Positions 52,629 through 60,791 of a DNA stretch of 64,000 nucleotides are shown piece by piece. Within the stretch, counting starts at the first letter, position 1. Each line of letters begins with the position of its first letter. This DNA is from CADDYT01 sp035294125 (lineage in GTDB: Bacteria > Chloroflexota > Ktedonobacteria > Ktedonobacterales > Ktedonobacteraceae), in assembly GCA_035294125.1 (NCBI GenBank), contig DATGLM010000049.1:124001-188000 (forward strand), in the 5' to 3' direction. The position numbers were made by a program, and so were the translations under genes. The notes beneath the pieces were generated by a model that was not told the origin of the DNA, did not search any database, and saw only the letters and a list, made by a program, of their open reading frames with translations.

Positions 52629-53411
52629 TCATTTTTTAATCAATTTGATAAAGATGATGGTCAATTCGTAGAGGAAGGACATCGAGATGCCCAGGATGAT
52701 GGGACTGTAGATGTCCGCGCCGGGCGTCAGGAAGGTAGCAGCGATCCACATGCCGACGTGCGCCATCGGGCGTTTCTTCGTCAGTGTCTGTGAACTGACC
52801 AGACCAATCTGCGCCAGGAAGGTCAGCACGAGCGGCAGTTCGAAGACTACACCAAAGGCTAGCTCGAAGAAGGCTACAAAGGTAAAGTAGCTGCTAGCTG
52901 TCACCAGTTCCGTGAAACTATCGGACGCAAACGAGATGAGCCACTGGATAGGAAAGCGCAGGACAGCATAACCTACTGCAAGACCTAGAGCAAAGAGCAC
53001 AATGCCGATGAGAATGAACGGACCAGCATATTTCTTTTCATGCTCGTAGAGTCCAGGCGAGATAAACGCCCATGTCTGATAGAGAATGACCGGCAAGCCA
53101 ATCACAATGCCAACCGCTATAGAGACAAGCAGATAGACGGTGAAGCCTTCTGCTATGCCCGTGACGACCAACGTTCCTGGCTTGAGCATATCCGCTGCTT
53201 TTGGCAATGGATATAACAGGACTTTAAAGACCCAGTAGCGGAAGATAAAGGCTAGAATTGAGCCAACGACGATGGCGATGAGGCACTTGAAGATACGCTG
53301 GCGCAGTTCCTCAAGATGCTCTACCAGCGTCATGGTCGCGCCATCTTCATCTTCCTCGTCATAATCCAACCCGGCCATTGCCTCCTGCTGGTCTATATCC
53401 CTGGTTGTCAT
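52629..53411 (-). CDS. tatC: Sec-independent protein translocase TatC
   Basis: A 260-residue membrane protein with six TM segments. The conserved N-terminal MTLVEHLEELRQRIFKCL, which contributes to twin-arginine signal recognition, and LPVILYQTWAFISPGLYEHEKK are present. It receives folded substrates together with TatA. GGAGA lies seven bases before the start. It follows tatA by 33 bases. Confidence 0.96.
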   Translation of the reverse strand: MTTRDIDQQEAMAGLDYDEEDEDGATMTLVEHLEELRQRIFKCLIAIVVGSILAFIFRYWVFKVLLYPLPKAADMLKPGTLVVTGIAEGFTVYLLVSIAVGIVIGLPVILYQTWAFISPGLYEHEKKYAGPFILIGIVLFALGLAVGYAVLRFPIQWLISFASDSFTELVTASSYFTFVAFFELAFGVVFELPLVLTFLAQIGLVSSQTLTKKRPMAHVGMWIAATFLTPGADIYSPIILGISMSFLYELTIIFIKLIKK

Positions 53412-53444
53412 AGAATTTCTCCAATCAGGTGCCAGCTAGCGGGC

Positions 53445-53753
53445 CTATTCAAGTGGTGTTTCGGTATTGCTGGTTGCTGTGTAGACTTCGGGTTCAGCCA
53501 TGCCAGACTGAGCGGGCTGTGCGGCGGCAGCCTTCTTGCTGGCGATTTCCCGATCAATGGCATCCAGGTTGACTGGCGAGGAGACCTTCGGTTTCTCTTC
53601 ATCCGTGCTGGTGATCTCATTCATGCCCTTTTTAAACTCTTTGATACTCTTGCCGATGGCTGAACCCATTTCCGGCAGCTTCTTGGGGCCAAAGATCAAG
53701 AGGGCGATGACGAGAATGACGACGAGGTCGAGTCCGTGAAATCCGAATGGCAT
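53445..53753 (-). CDS. tatA: Twin-arginine translocase subunit TatA/TatB
   Basis: A 102-residue protein with one N-terminal TM segment (DLVVILVIALLIFGPKKLPEMG), an amphipathic helix and a charged tail. It forms the pore of the Tat system with TatC. A single TatA-type gene with TatC suggests the minimal two-part system known from Gram-positive bacteria. AAAGG lies nine bases before the start. Confidence 0.95.
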   Translation of the reverse strand: MPFGFHGLDLVVILVIALLIFGPKKLPEMGSAIGKSIKEFKKGMNEITSTDEEKPKVSSPVNLDAIDREIASKKAAAAQPAQSGMAEPEVYTATSNTETPLE

Positions 53754-53810
53754 GATGGCATCCTTTCTGTTCTATGCTCTGTCTTTAACTCCCTTACGGG
53801 TTGGAAACAC

Positions 53811-54107
53811 CTATGGATAGGCAGGTTGCGTGACGTCCTGGCCTGCCAGGGACGCTTCGAGTGTCTGCAAGCTCTCCAGACCGAGGCTGACCATACTGAG
53901 ACCGGCTGTACCGAGCGCGACCAGGCGCACGGCAGCGCGTCGGCTCATGCGCTGCTCGCCCAACCTGATAGCCCGGCTTTCTTGCTCGCGCAGCTCCGCC
54001 ACTTCCTGGCGCACGGAGGCAACGAGGCGCGTTTCCAGACCGGCAGGAACCGGCGCGCTCTCGCCATAGTGGCGCAACAGCAGGCTCTCGATAGAATCGT
54101 TACGCAT
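53811..54107 (-). CDS. Small membrane protein coupled to the ECF sigma factor, candidate anti-sigma factor
   Basis: A 98-residue protein with a hydrophilic N-terminal half (residues 1-53, possible sigma-binding helices) and one TM segment near residues 56-78 (AAVRLVALGTAGLSMVSLGLE). It overlaps the sigma gene by eight bases, the usual arrangement for an anti-sigma factor. No zinc-binding HxxxCxxC motif is present, and the family is not recognised, so this role is inferred from context. GGAGAG precedes the start. Confidence 0.6.
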   Translation of the reverse strand: MRNDSIESLLLRHYGESAPVPAGLETRLVASVRQEVAELREQESRAIRLGEQRMSRRAAVRLVALGTAGLSMVSLGLESLQTLEASLAGQDVTQPAYP

Positions 54108-54912
54108 ACGTTCTCTCCAGGTTCGAGGGGCGTATCTCGAAGCGTGGCTTCAATGACTGAATCGTTGAAGCCCGGCTTTCCACTCGCTCCTCTTTGTGCT
54201 CGTGTCTTTGCGATGTTGTCGTCTGCTTGCGTTCCGCCTGCCTTGATAGGTCTGGCGCAGCAGCAGATGCCGGTGCGGGCGTTCCGCTGTCGGGCTGCTC
54301 GCTGCTTTCCAGTGCGTAAATCTGCTGGAACTGCTTGCGGGCGCGTGCTAGACGCTGGCGAACCGCAGTTTCTTGCAGAGCGAGCATATCGGCGATCTCG
54401 GCAGCCGAGAAATCGCCGACGACCGAGAGCAGCAGGCAGACACGCAGTGGTTCGCTCAGGCGGGCCAGGGTACGTTGGACGGCGTCTCGCTCGGCTACTA
54501 GCCGGGCGGGATCATCGTTTTTTGTCGCGCCATAGCCAACGGGTTGCACCGGTGTAGCTTGCGCCTGTAGCATCTCGTCGGCATTCTCCTCGCCCCCCCC
54601 GTTCTCCCCTTGCGCTTTGCCGCGCATGGACGAGAAAGGAATGAAGCTGAAGAGCTTGCGACGGCGGCGCTGCATGCGCACGGTATTGAGCGCAATATGC
54701 AGGAGCCACGCTTTGGCGTAAAACGGCTCGCCTCTGGCCTCACGGTCAGCACGGGCAGCGTCAATCGCTTTCAACGCCTGGTGAAAGGTGTCCTGTGTCA
54801 GGTCCTGGCTCTCCTCCCAGTCACCGCTGAGGGCGTAGATGGTGTGAAAGACCAGTTGACCGTATTCTTGAATGAGCGCTTCTACTGCTTGCGCCGCAGG
54901 CATCTTATCCAC
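54100..54912 (-). CDS. RNA polymerase sigma factor, ECF (sigma-70 family)
   Basis: A 270-residue ECF sigma factor. Region 2 reads YGQLVFHTIYALSGDWEESQ and DLTQDTFHQALKAI; region 4 has LSEPLRVCLLLSVVGDFSAAE and IADMLALQETAVRQRLARARK. A linker of about 60 residues and a C-terminal tail of about 70 residues beyond region 4 make it longer than most ECFs. It starts with GTG (AAAAGAG five bases upstream). Sigma, candidate anti-sigma, tatA and tatC are in line, so Tat gene expression may be under its control. Confidence 0.9.
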   Translation of the reverse strand: MDKMPAAQAVEALIQEYGQLVFHTIYALSGDWEESQDLTQDTFHQALKAIDAARADREARGEPFYAKAWLLHIALNTVRMQRRRRKLFSFIPFSSMRGKAQGENGGGEENADEMLQAQATPVQPVGYGATKNDDPARLVAERDAVQRTLARLSEPLRVCLLLSVVGDFSAAEIADMLALQETAVRQRLARARKQFQQIYALESSEQPDSGTPAPASAAAPDLSRQAERKQTTTSQRHEHKEERVESRASTIQSLKPRFEIRPSNLERTYA

Positions 54913-54929
54913 GACAACTCTTTTCCATT

Positions 54930-54962
54930 TGTAGCATGCCCCGCGGGGTTTTTCTTGCTACA
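54930..54962. promoter_or_regulatory. Nested inverted repeat upstream of the ECF sigma gene
   Basis: TGTAGCA (54930-54936) pairs with TGCTACA (54956-54962), enclosing the palindrome CCCCGCGGGG followed by five T. It lies just before the sigma gene leader and could be an operator, or a plus-strand stop signal that shields the sigma gene. Confidence 0.35.
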
Positions 54963-55161
54963 CTTATGGAGATGCACGAAGACGGAGAAATGTGACAGGA
55001 AATTATGCCATTTTCCAAAACTCGCAGGTGTCCAGTTGATCGACCACAGATTTCTAAAACTCGCGGGCGCGCGCTTTATCATGCGCAGCGCCAATTGAGC
55101 GGTCACAGAGAAGGGCAGAAAGACAATAGAAAGAGCAGGAGACAGAATAAATGAGAAAGTA

Positions 55162-55196
55162 GGGCGCAATTCAGTGCATGACGATGTATTGCGCCC
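55162..55196 (-). terminator. Hairpin downstream of acpP
   Basis: GGGCGCAAT (55162-55170) pairs with ATTGCGCCC (55188-55196) with a 17-base loop, 67 bases past the acpP stop. On the minus strand a weak pyrimidine-rich tail follows. Confidence 0.5.
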
Positions 55197-55262
55197 GGCT
55201 ATGTTCGGGGAAGGGGTGGTTAAAGCAAAACTGTCGCCGCCCCGGTTCTCCTTTCGCTGGCG

Positions 55263-55508
55263 TTAACGCAGATGCTCTTCGATATAGTCTTCGGCCTCTT
55301 GCACTGTCGTGATCTTCTCCGCGTCCTCATCTGAGATCTGCAACTTGAACTCTTCCTCCAGAGACATGATGAGTTCAACCAGATCGAGCGAGTCAGCGTT
55401 GAGATCCTCGACGAACGATGCGCTGGGAACTACCTCGCTTTCGTCAACGCCAAGCTGGTCAACGATGATCTTTTTGAGTCGATCATAAACATCCTGATTC
55501 GTAGCCAC
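55263..55508 (-). CDS. acpP: Acyl carrier protein
   Basis: An 81-residue acidic four-helix protein. The phosphopantetheine serine is S40 in EDLNADSLDLVELIM. It carries growing acyl chains in fatty acid synthesis, fitting the fabD gene in the same cluster. The GTG start overlaps the nusB stop by one base (TAGTG), with GAGGTG upstream, so translation is coupled to nusB. Confidence 0.97.
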   Translation of the reverse strand: MATNQDVYDRLKKIIVDQLGVDESEVVPSASFVEDLNADSLDLVELIMSLEEEFKLQISDEDAEKITTVQEAEDYIEEHLR

Positions 55509-55954
55509 TATTTCACCTCACTTTCGGTTTTTTGAGTGGGCTGCTGTTGCGCCCGTATAAATATTGTACCCAGGACGCCATTAATGAAGCGGCTAGAAGT
55601 ATCGCTGCCAAATTGTTTGGCAAGCTCTACAGCTTCGTTAATCGCAGCCTTGGCTGGTACCGTATTATTGAACAGAATCTCGTAGATTGCAAGTCTGAGG
55701 ATATTTTTGTCTATTCGGGCCATCTGATGCAGCGGCCATTCACGGGCGGCGCTCTGGATATGGGCGTCGATTTCGGCAAGGTGGCTATTGACGCCCTCAA
55801 TCAACTCTCTGGCGTATTCTTCCACCTTCGGCTGCAGATGGCGCTCTTCGGCATGGCGCTGTAACACCTCCTCCGGGTCGTGCTGAGCTGTGTCGTACTC
55901 GTAGAGTGTTTGCAGCGCGATCATTCGTGCTTGTCTGCGTGTCCCTATCGGCAT
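55508..55954 (-). CDS. nusB: Transcription antitermination factor NusB
   Basis: A 148-residue all-helical protein. Typical stretches are RRQARMIALQTLYEYD, IDKNILRLAIYEILF and VPAKAAINEAVELAKQFGSD...FINGVLGTI. NusB joins the rRNA antitermination complex. The start at ATG 55954 is given by GAGG five bases upstream; a longer frame to 56269 runs back through the Asp23 gene and is spurious at its N-terminus. Confidence 0.96.
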   Translation of the reverse strand: MPIGTRRQARMIALQTLYEYDTAQHDPEEVLQRHAEERHLQPKVEEYARELIEGVNSHLAEIDAHIQSAAREWPLHQMARIDKNILRLAIYEILFNNTVPAKAAINEAVELAKQFGSDTSSRFINGVLGTIFIRAQQQPTQKTESEVK

Positions 55955-56052
55955 GGTGTCCTCGACTCGTTCCCGGTCATGCATCTGGCAGGCATTGGTT
56001 GGCAAAATCTGGTCTGCGCGATACACAACACATTCTTTCCCCGTACTTCGTT

Positions 56053-56385
56053 CTACTCGACGTCTTGAATATAGATATTGACCTCGCGTACCTGCATGCC
56101 CACCATGTGTTCGATGGCGGTCGCAACCTCTTCCTGCACGGCTGTTCCTATCTCGACGATGTTCGCCCCTGATTCTACCACCAGATACAAATCGGCGGAA
56201 ACGGTGTGATCCTTGATGGTCAGGGAGACACCATCTCTGGGTATTTCGCGACCAGAGAGACGAGTCCATAAATCGCTGCTGTGTGCAAAACGCACGACAC
56301 CGGGAATCTGTAACGCCGCGTTGATGACAATGGTTAAGAGTACCTGTCGTGCAATCCGCACCACTCCCTGTGCTTCAGCGACCAT
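56053..56385 (-). CDS. Asp23/Gls24 family envelope stress-type protein
   Basis: A 110-residue Asp23-family protein: GVVRIARQVLLTIVINAALQIPGV, then DLYLVVESGANIVEIGTAVQEEVATAIEHMVGMQVREVNIYIQDV. The equivalent gene sits directly before nusB in many Gram-positive bacteria (yqhY-nusB), and yqhY has been linked to fatty acid synthesis. The same order here, with fabD and acpP around it, supports that link. Exact function is unknown. Confidence 0.93.
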   Translation of the reverse strand: MVAEAQGVVRIARQVLLTIVINAALQIPGVVRFAHSSDLWTRLSGREIPRDGVSLTIKDHTVSADLYLVVESGANIVEIGTAVQEEVATAIEHMVGMQVREVNIYIQDVE

Positions 56386-56579
56386 CGATCCTTCCGTTTC
56401 CTTCCTATTGTACTACAACCGGGTGATAAGGTTCTCCGTGTATACGCGCCTTACTGCAAAGATAGGCATTTTCTTACCGCGTGTCAAGGGTTTTCCCTAC
56501 AGTTCGCTCTGCTGACAGGCATAGTTTCCGCAAAGAGTTCCTGAAGCATGGACCTATCCATTCCTCATGGTGTTTCCTA

Positions 56580-57614
56580 TTATACATCACGCACGAGACC
56601 CATTTCACGCACAACGCCAACGACTTTTTCGAGTTCGGCAGCATTGCTGATATTGAGCGTGGTTACCCCCTTGACGATGCGTTTGACCATGCCTGTGAGC
56701 GCATTGCCCGGCCCGATTTCGATGAACGTGGTAATACCCGCGTTTGTCATATACTCGATGCTGCGCGCCCACTGTACGGAGGAGGCGATTTGCTGTGGGA
56801 GTTCATTCTGGATGTCTGCCGCCTGTGTGAGTGGAGTCGCGGTAATATTGCTGATGATAGGAATGCCCGCGTCGCGTATACTGGCGGCAGCGACGACTTG
56901 AGCCATTTCTGCGGCGGCAGGCTGCATGACAGGAGAATGGAACGCGGCGCTAACGGCTAGTGGGATAACTCGTCTGGCTCCCCGCGCTTTCGCCAGTTCC
57001 AGCGCCAGCGCCAGAGCGCGCTGCTCGCCGGAAATGACGATCTGGCCCGGCGCATTATAGTTGGCAACGATAACGCGCCCTTCGCCCGGATGCCGTCCCT
57101 GCGTAGTGGGTAACGCGGCCAGCGACTGCTCTGTGGCCTGCTGGCAGACTTCTTGCAGGGCTGCTTCGTCCATGCCGATGACAGCAGCCATACTGCTCGG
57201 ACAGACAGTGCCCTCGTGATGCATGAGACGCCCGCGTTCGCGTACCAACCGGGCCGCGTCGCTCAGTTCGAGCGCGCCGGAGGCGACGAGCGCCGCGTAT
57301 TCGCCGACGCTGTGTCCGGCGGTGAGGGCGGGGGTAAGTGGATATGCCCAGGAGTAGTTTCGTGGTGAGAGGGCCTCCTGGAAAGCCGCGAGCAAGGCAA
57401 GACTGTCGGTGACGATGGCTGGCTGTGTGTTGATGGTTTCGCGCAGAGTTTCTTCGGGGCCTTGAAAGCAGAGGGTGCTGAGCGGGAAGCCCAGCGCCTC
57501 ATCAATGCTGTCAAAGACACGCCGGGCCGCCTCGGATTGCGCGTAAATATCGGCCCCCATGCCTACAGCCTGACTTCCCTGCCCTGGAAAGAGAAAGGCG
57601 ACTTGTCTCGTCAT
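56580..57614 (-). CDS. fabD: Malonyl-CoA:acyl carrier protein transacylase FabD
   Basis: A 344-residue transacylase that loads malonyl groups on the acyl carrier protein. The nucleophile S102 is in TAGHSVGEYAALV; FLFPGQGSQAVGMG opens the protein; AFHSPVMQPAAAEM holds the catalytic His; the C-terminal IEIGPGNALTGMVKR is conserved. It is slightly longer than the usual 310 residues, with an insert around residues 82-95. A terminator separates it from L32, so it should have its own promoter. Confidence 0.95.
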   Translation of the reverse strand: MTRQVAFLFPGQGSQAVGMGADIYAQSEAARRVFDSIDEALGFPLSTLCFQGPEETLRETINTQPAIVTDSLALLAAFQEALSPRNYSWAYPLTPALTAGHSVGEYAALVASGALELSDAARLVRERGRLMHHEGTVCPSSMAAVIGMDEAALQEVCQQATEQSLAALPTTQGRHPGEGRVIVANYNAPGQIVISGEQRALALALELAKARGARRVIPLAVSAAFHSPVMQPAAAEMAQVVAAASIRDAGIPIISNITATPLTQAADIQNELPQQIASSVQWARSIEYMTNAGITTFIEIGPGNALTGMVKRIVKGVTTLNISNAAELEKVVGVVREMGLVRDV

Positions 57615-57674
57615 GATATTTTATTCCAGATTGAATAAACTGAACTTATGGATAGAGTTGTAAATAACAATAAA

Positions 57675-57708
57675 AGAGGCGGTAGGAGTAAAAACACCAA
57701 CCGCCTCT
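57675..57708 (-). terminator. Rho-independent terminator after rpmF
   Basis: On the minus strand AGAGGCGGTTGG pairs with CCTACCGCCTCT (one mismatch, ten-base loop) and is followed by TTTATTGTTATTT. It lies nine bases beyond the L32 stop. Confidence 0.8.
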
Positions 57709-57716
57709 CTGGCTCA

Positions 57717-57911
57717 TTACGATTTTTTCTGGCTGCGCGGTACGTAGACCTCGCGACCACGGTAGTAGCCGCAATGCGGGCAGGCATGGTGCGCAAGACG
57801 CGGCTTTCTGCAATGCGGGCAGGCAACCAGCTGCGGCGGCGTCAGGTGCATATGCGCCCGCCGCTCGCCCTTGCGAGCATGCGAGACTCGTTGTTTTGGT
57901 AACGCTCCCAT
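57717..57911 (-). CDS. rpmF: Large ribosomal subunit protein bL32
   Basis: A 64-residue basic protein: MGALPKQRVSHARKGERRAH at the start and four cysteines, C31, C34, C44 and C47, in a zinc-ribbon arrangement. It has the usual L32 length plus a short C-terminal tail. It follows yceD, the standard bacterial arrangement. Confidence 0.97.
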   Translation of the reverse strand: MGALPKQRVSHARKGERRAHMHLTPPQLVACPHCRKPRLAHHACPHCGYYRGREVYVPRSQKKS

Positions 57912-57995
57912 CTGATGATTTCTCCTCTTTTTTCGCTATGGTTTCTGAATACTGGCAGCTCTCCTGCTTATCTTTTCTGCCTGCGGCATAGCCGG

Positions 57996-58526
57996 TTATG
58001 ATTCAGAACCGTTTTGCAATAACTGTTCAAGCACGCTGAAGCGTGTATCGACCACCGGTTTGCAATCACAGGGGCCGAGATTGAGATCTTTTCCACACTG
58101 TGGGCAAAGCCCGGCGCATTCTTCCCGGCAGAGCGGTACCATCGGAAGAGAGACCAGGATGTTCTGCCGGATCGCCTCTGTCAGATCAAGCTGATGGTGC
58201 TCATCGATAGGGAAGGCATCCTCTTCCTCCATCGGAGCCACACGCTCGCCGCTCGTGACATCTACAGTCGGATAAAACACTTCGCTGAAGTCCAGGCGCA
58301 TGGGATACTCGAATTCTTTCAAGCAGCGCATGCAGGTCGACTCAAGGGCGAGGTCCACCCAGCCATCGGCCAGAATGCCCTGGTTGGTGTGGTGAAGGCG
58401 CACCTGGCCTTCGATAGGCCCAATCACTTTCAGATCTTCATCGAGTTGAACGTCGTCTTCGTGTATATCGTACTCTAGAGAGGTGCCAACCGGTGCTTTC
58501 AAGAGTTGCGCCACATTATAAATCAT
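57996..58526 (-). CDS. YceD/DUF177 family protein
   Basis: A 176-residue protein with the family hallmark: a central C-x2-C pair in ESTCMRCLKEFEYPM and the C-terminal cysteines in CREECAGLCPQCGKDLN. Relatives are linked to 23S rRNA accumulation, and the gene almost always precedes rpmF as here. ATG 58526 has AAGGGA about ten bases upstream; a frame to 58682 would run across the promoter. Confidence 0.92.
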   Translation of the reverse strand: MIYNVAQLLKAPVGTSLEYDIHEDDVQLDEDLKVIGPIEGQVRLHHTNQGILADGWVDLALESTCMRCLKEFEYPMRLDFSEVFYPTVDVTSGERVAPMEEEDAFPIDEHHQLDLTEAIRQNILVSLPMVPLCREECAGLCPQCGKDLNLGPCDCKPVVDTRFSVLEQLLQNGSES

Positions 58527-58635
58527 GAAAATGTTCCCTTTCATTCCGCATTTTACATGGTCATGCATATAAAATACCGTCCGCGCAACCTCTAAAGCAA
58601 GCTGTGCTCTCTCAGCATTTTGTTCGTGCCCGACT

Positions 58636-58664
58636 ATTATAGTCAAGCCTGACGAGCCTGTCAA
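58636..58664 (-). promoter_or_regulatory. Consensus sigma-70 promoter for yceD-rpmF
   Basis: On the minus strand TTGACA (58659-58664) and TATAAT (58636-58641) are both perfect and 17 bases apart, as expected for a highly expressed ribosomal gene. The leader is about 100 bases. Confidence 0.88.
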
Positions 58665-58697
58665 GTGGATGTGACCTGCCAAAATTCAGACAAGGCA

Positions 58698-58706
58698 TGC
58701 TATAAT
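58698..58706 (+). promoter_or_regulatory. Extended -10 promoter for the aldolase gene
   Basis: TGCTATAAT is a perfect extended -10, 38 bases before the start at 58744. No good -35 is seen. It lies only about 35 bases from the divergent yceD promoter. Confidence 0.6.
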
Positions 58707-58743
58707 TTCCCTCAAAAGACACATTGAAGGAAGGGAGTTTCAC

Positions 58744-59640
58744 ATGCTAGAAGGTATTCCGGCTGGCATCTATCCGCCGCTGCCGACGTTTTTTATGGAG
58801 GATGAAGAACTTGATCTGGCAACGCTGCGGCGGCATGTGCAGGCGTTGAACGGAAGTGGCATTGCGGGCTACGTGGTCATGGGTTCAAATGGTGAGTCGG
58901 TCCATTTGAACGGCGATGAGCGCGCCCGCGTCATTGAGACGGTGCGCGCAGTAGCAGGCCGGGAGGTGCCGCTGATCGCGGGCTGCGGCGAGCAATCAAC
59001 GCGGGCGACCATCGCTAACTGTCGCCAGGCCGCTGCCAGTGGCGCGGATGTTGCCCTGATCTTGCCGGGATTCTATTTCAAAAGCCGCATGAACACCGCC
59101 GCCCTGCTCGCGCACTACCGGGCCATCGCCGACAGCAGCCCGCTGCCCGTCGTCATCTACAATATGCCCGCCAATGCCGCCGGTCTCGACCTCGATGCCT
59201 CCACCATCATAGCGCTGGCCGAGCATCCCAACATCATTGGCTTCAAGGACAGTTCGGGCAACATGGCGAAGCTGGCGCAGGTTGTCGCAGCCACCGATCC
59301 ATCGCATTTCCGCGCCTTCGCCGGAAGCGCGGGCTATCTGCTGCCTGCTTTAACAGTTGGGGCTATGGGAGCAGTCGCCGCTCTTGCCAATATCTTTCCT
59401 CGCGAGGTTTGCCGCGTGCAGGAACTCTTCAACGCCGGACAGCTCGCCGAGGCCCGTGTCCTGCAGGCGCGGCTTGCTCCTGCTAATACTGCCGTGACCA
59501 CGACCTACAGCGTGCCGGGCCTCAAAGCCGCTCTCGAACTCGTCGCCGGTTACGGCGGTCGCCCACGTTTACCTCTCTGGCCCCTCACCGACCAGGAACG
59601 CAGGCAGCTTGCCGTGATCCTGGCCGGTGTGCAGGGATAG
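58744..59640 (+). CDS. Dihydrodipicolinate synthase/N-acetylneuraminate lyase family aldolase (HOGA-like)
   Basis: A 298-residue TIM-barrel aldolase. The Schiff-base lysine is K168 in IIGFKDSSGNMAKL and the assisting tyrosine is Y139 in VVIYNMPAN. GYVVMGSNGESVHLN replaces the usual GTTGE loop of true DapA, which points to 4-hydroxy-2-oxoglutarate aldolase or a related 2-keto acid aldolase rather than lysine synthesis. No lysine genes are nearby. AAGGGAG precedes the start. Confidence 0.88.
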   Translation: MLEGIPAGIYPPLPTFFMEDEELDLATLRRHVQALNGSGIAGYVVMGSNGESVHLNGDERARVIETVRAVAGREVPLIAGCGEQSTRATIANCRQAAASGADVALILPGFYFKSRMNTAALLAHYRAIADSSPLPVVIYNMPANAAGLDLDASTIIALAEHPNIIGFKDSSGNMAKLAQVVAATDPSHFRAFAGSAGYLLPALTVGAMGAVAALANIFPREVCRVQELFNAGQLAEARVLQARLAPANTAVTTTYSVPGLKAALELVAGYGGRPRLPLWPLTDQERRQLAVILAGVQG

Positions 59641-59655
59641 GAAAGGGCAGTTGCT

Positions 59656-60645
59656 TCAGATGCGGCGGTCCATATCCATCACTCTCGTGACGAGTGTAGG
59701 AGATTGGATAGAAGATGAACCGGTGACGGTAAAGGTCAGAACGGCGGCTAATTGCCCGTCGCTGCAGTCGGATTTGGTACACCAGTACAATTCCACGGCC
59801 CCGTTGTTCGTAGGTTTCAGGTATTTTTCCGCAAAATACCCATCGGTATAGCTCGTGTCCTTGGCGTAGAGGATCTGGCTGTTCTGGATGAATTGATTAT
59901 CGATATACCACTTCGCGACCGCATAGCCCGGCTGGGTGAGATGGAGATTGAACGTGGCGTAGATCGGCTGCCCCACAGTGAACGTCGTCGTTGGATTCGT
60001 AGGCTGGTAGTTGCTATCAATACTGCTGGAAGTCTCTGCGTTGGTAATGATAGCGGCGGCGGCAGGCACGATTGTTTGGCCGGATGGCCCCGTGGTGCTG
60101 CTGGCGGGCGTGGAGTTCGTGCCCGAAGTCGAAGCTGGAGTCGTGTTCGTCGTGGCTGTAGTGGTGCCGGTCGTGGCCGTGTTTGAAGCGTTTTTGCCAA
60201 TTTCGTAGAAGATCGCGCATGCACCAATGCAGAGCAACAGCAAGACGCCAGCGACGATACCAAGAATGAGAGGCAACTTGCTTTTTGGCTTCTGTTGTGT
60301 TGCCTGCCCCTGCGGTGCGAACTGTCCTGGTGTGTAGGCGGGCTGCTGCACCAGCGGCGGCGGTGGCGGCGCGTAGGCGCTGGCGCCGTAGGGATTTGAA
60401 GCCTGATTGCCGTATGGGTCGGATGGATTCGCGGGCGCGCCGTAAGGGGGTGTACCATAGGCTGTTGGTGCGCCATATGGCGGCGTAGGAGACGAGGGTG
60501 GTGGTGGCGTTCCATATGGTGAAGCGGCAACCGTGGGGTCATATGATCCCGCGGGCGCGGAAACGTTGTAAGGAGTGGGATTGCCGCAAACAGGGCAACT
60601 GGCTGCTCCGGGCGGCAGCTGTGATCCACAAGAAGTGCAATTCAT
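59656..60645 (-). CDS. Zinc-ribbon/proline-rich/TM protein with extracytoplasmic domain (paralog 1)
   Basis: A 329-residue protein: zinc ribbon with C3, C6, C17 and C20, a Pro/Tyr/Gly/Ala-rich stretch (about 25-130), one TM segment (LPLILGIVAGVLLLLCIGACAIF), a Thr/Ser linker and an outer domain with SSSIDSNYQPTNPTTTFTVG, YATFNL and AKWYIDNQF. This outer domain is shared with the next gene; its family is not recognised. It probably forms a small beta-sandwich. AGGAGG lies nine bases before ATG 60645. Confidence 0.72.
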   Translation of the reverse strand: MNCTSCGSQLPPGAASCPVCGNPTPYNVSAPAGSYDPTVAASPYGTPPPPSSPTPPYGAPTAYGTPPYGAPANPSDPYGNQASNPYGASAYAPPPPPLVQQPAYTPGQFAPQGQATQQKPKSKLPLILGIVAGVLLLLCIGACAIFYEIGKNASNTATTGTTTATTNTTPASTSGTNSTPASSTTGPSGQTIVPAAAAIITNAETSSSIDSNYQPTNPTTTFTVGQPIYATFNLHLTQPGYAVAKWYIDNQFIQNSQILYAKDTSYTDGYFAEKYLKPTNNGAVELYWCTKSDCSDGQLAAVLTFTVTGSSSIQSPTLVTRVMDMDRRI

Positions 60646-60791
60646 TAAGTTTCCTCCTGCAATAGAACAGAACGTCGGCAAAAACAACGCGGCTCTACTA
60701 TACCATGCTTTGCTTGATATTCCAAGAGGAAAATGCAACAATATCAATCAGCATTTGCGCTGACTTGCCCGTATCTTTTCCCTCTACTGTT

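Larger units (their letters stand above)
54913..55262. other. 350-base intergenic region with degenerate repeats
   Basis: No gene is seen. It holds the inverted repeat before the sigma gene (54930-54962), two copies of a CnAAAACTCGCrGG motif (55015-55030, 55054-55069) alternating with two copies of the CCArTTGAnCG...CACAGA motif (55032-55050, 55091-55110), and the hairpin behind the acyl carrier protein gene. The alternating pattern looks like a decayed tandem duplication or leftover transposon ends. Confidence 0.5.

Noticed and set aside
54882..55169. Minus-strand frame of 95 codons with a repeated PASF-x-x-W type peptide
   Set aside because: The repetition comes from the degenerate DNA repeats in this gap; it overlaps the sigma gene start and has no ribosome site.
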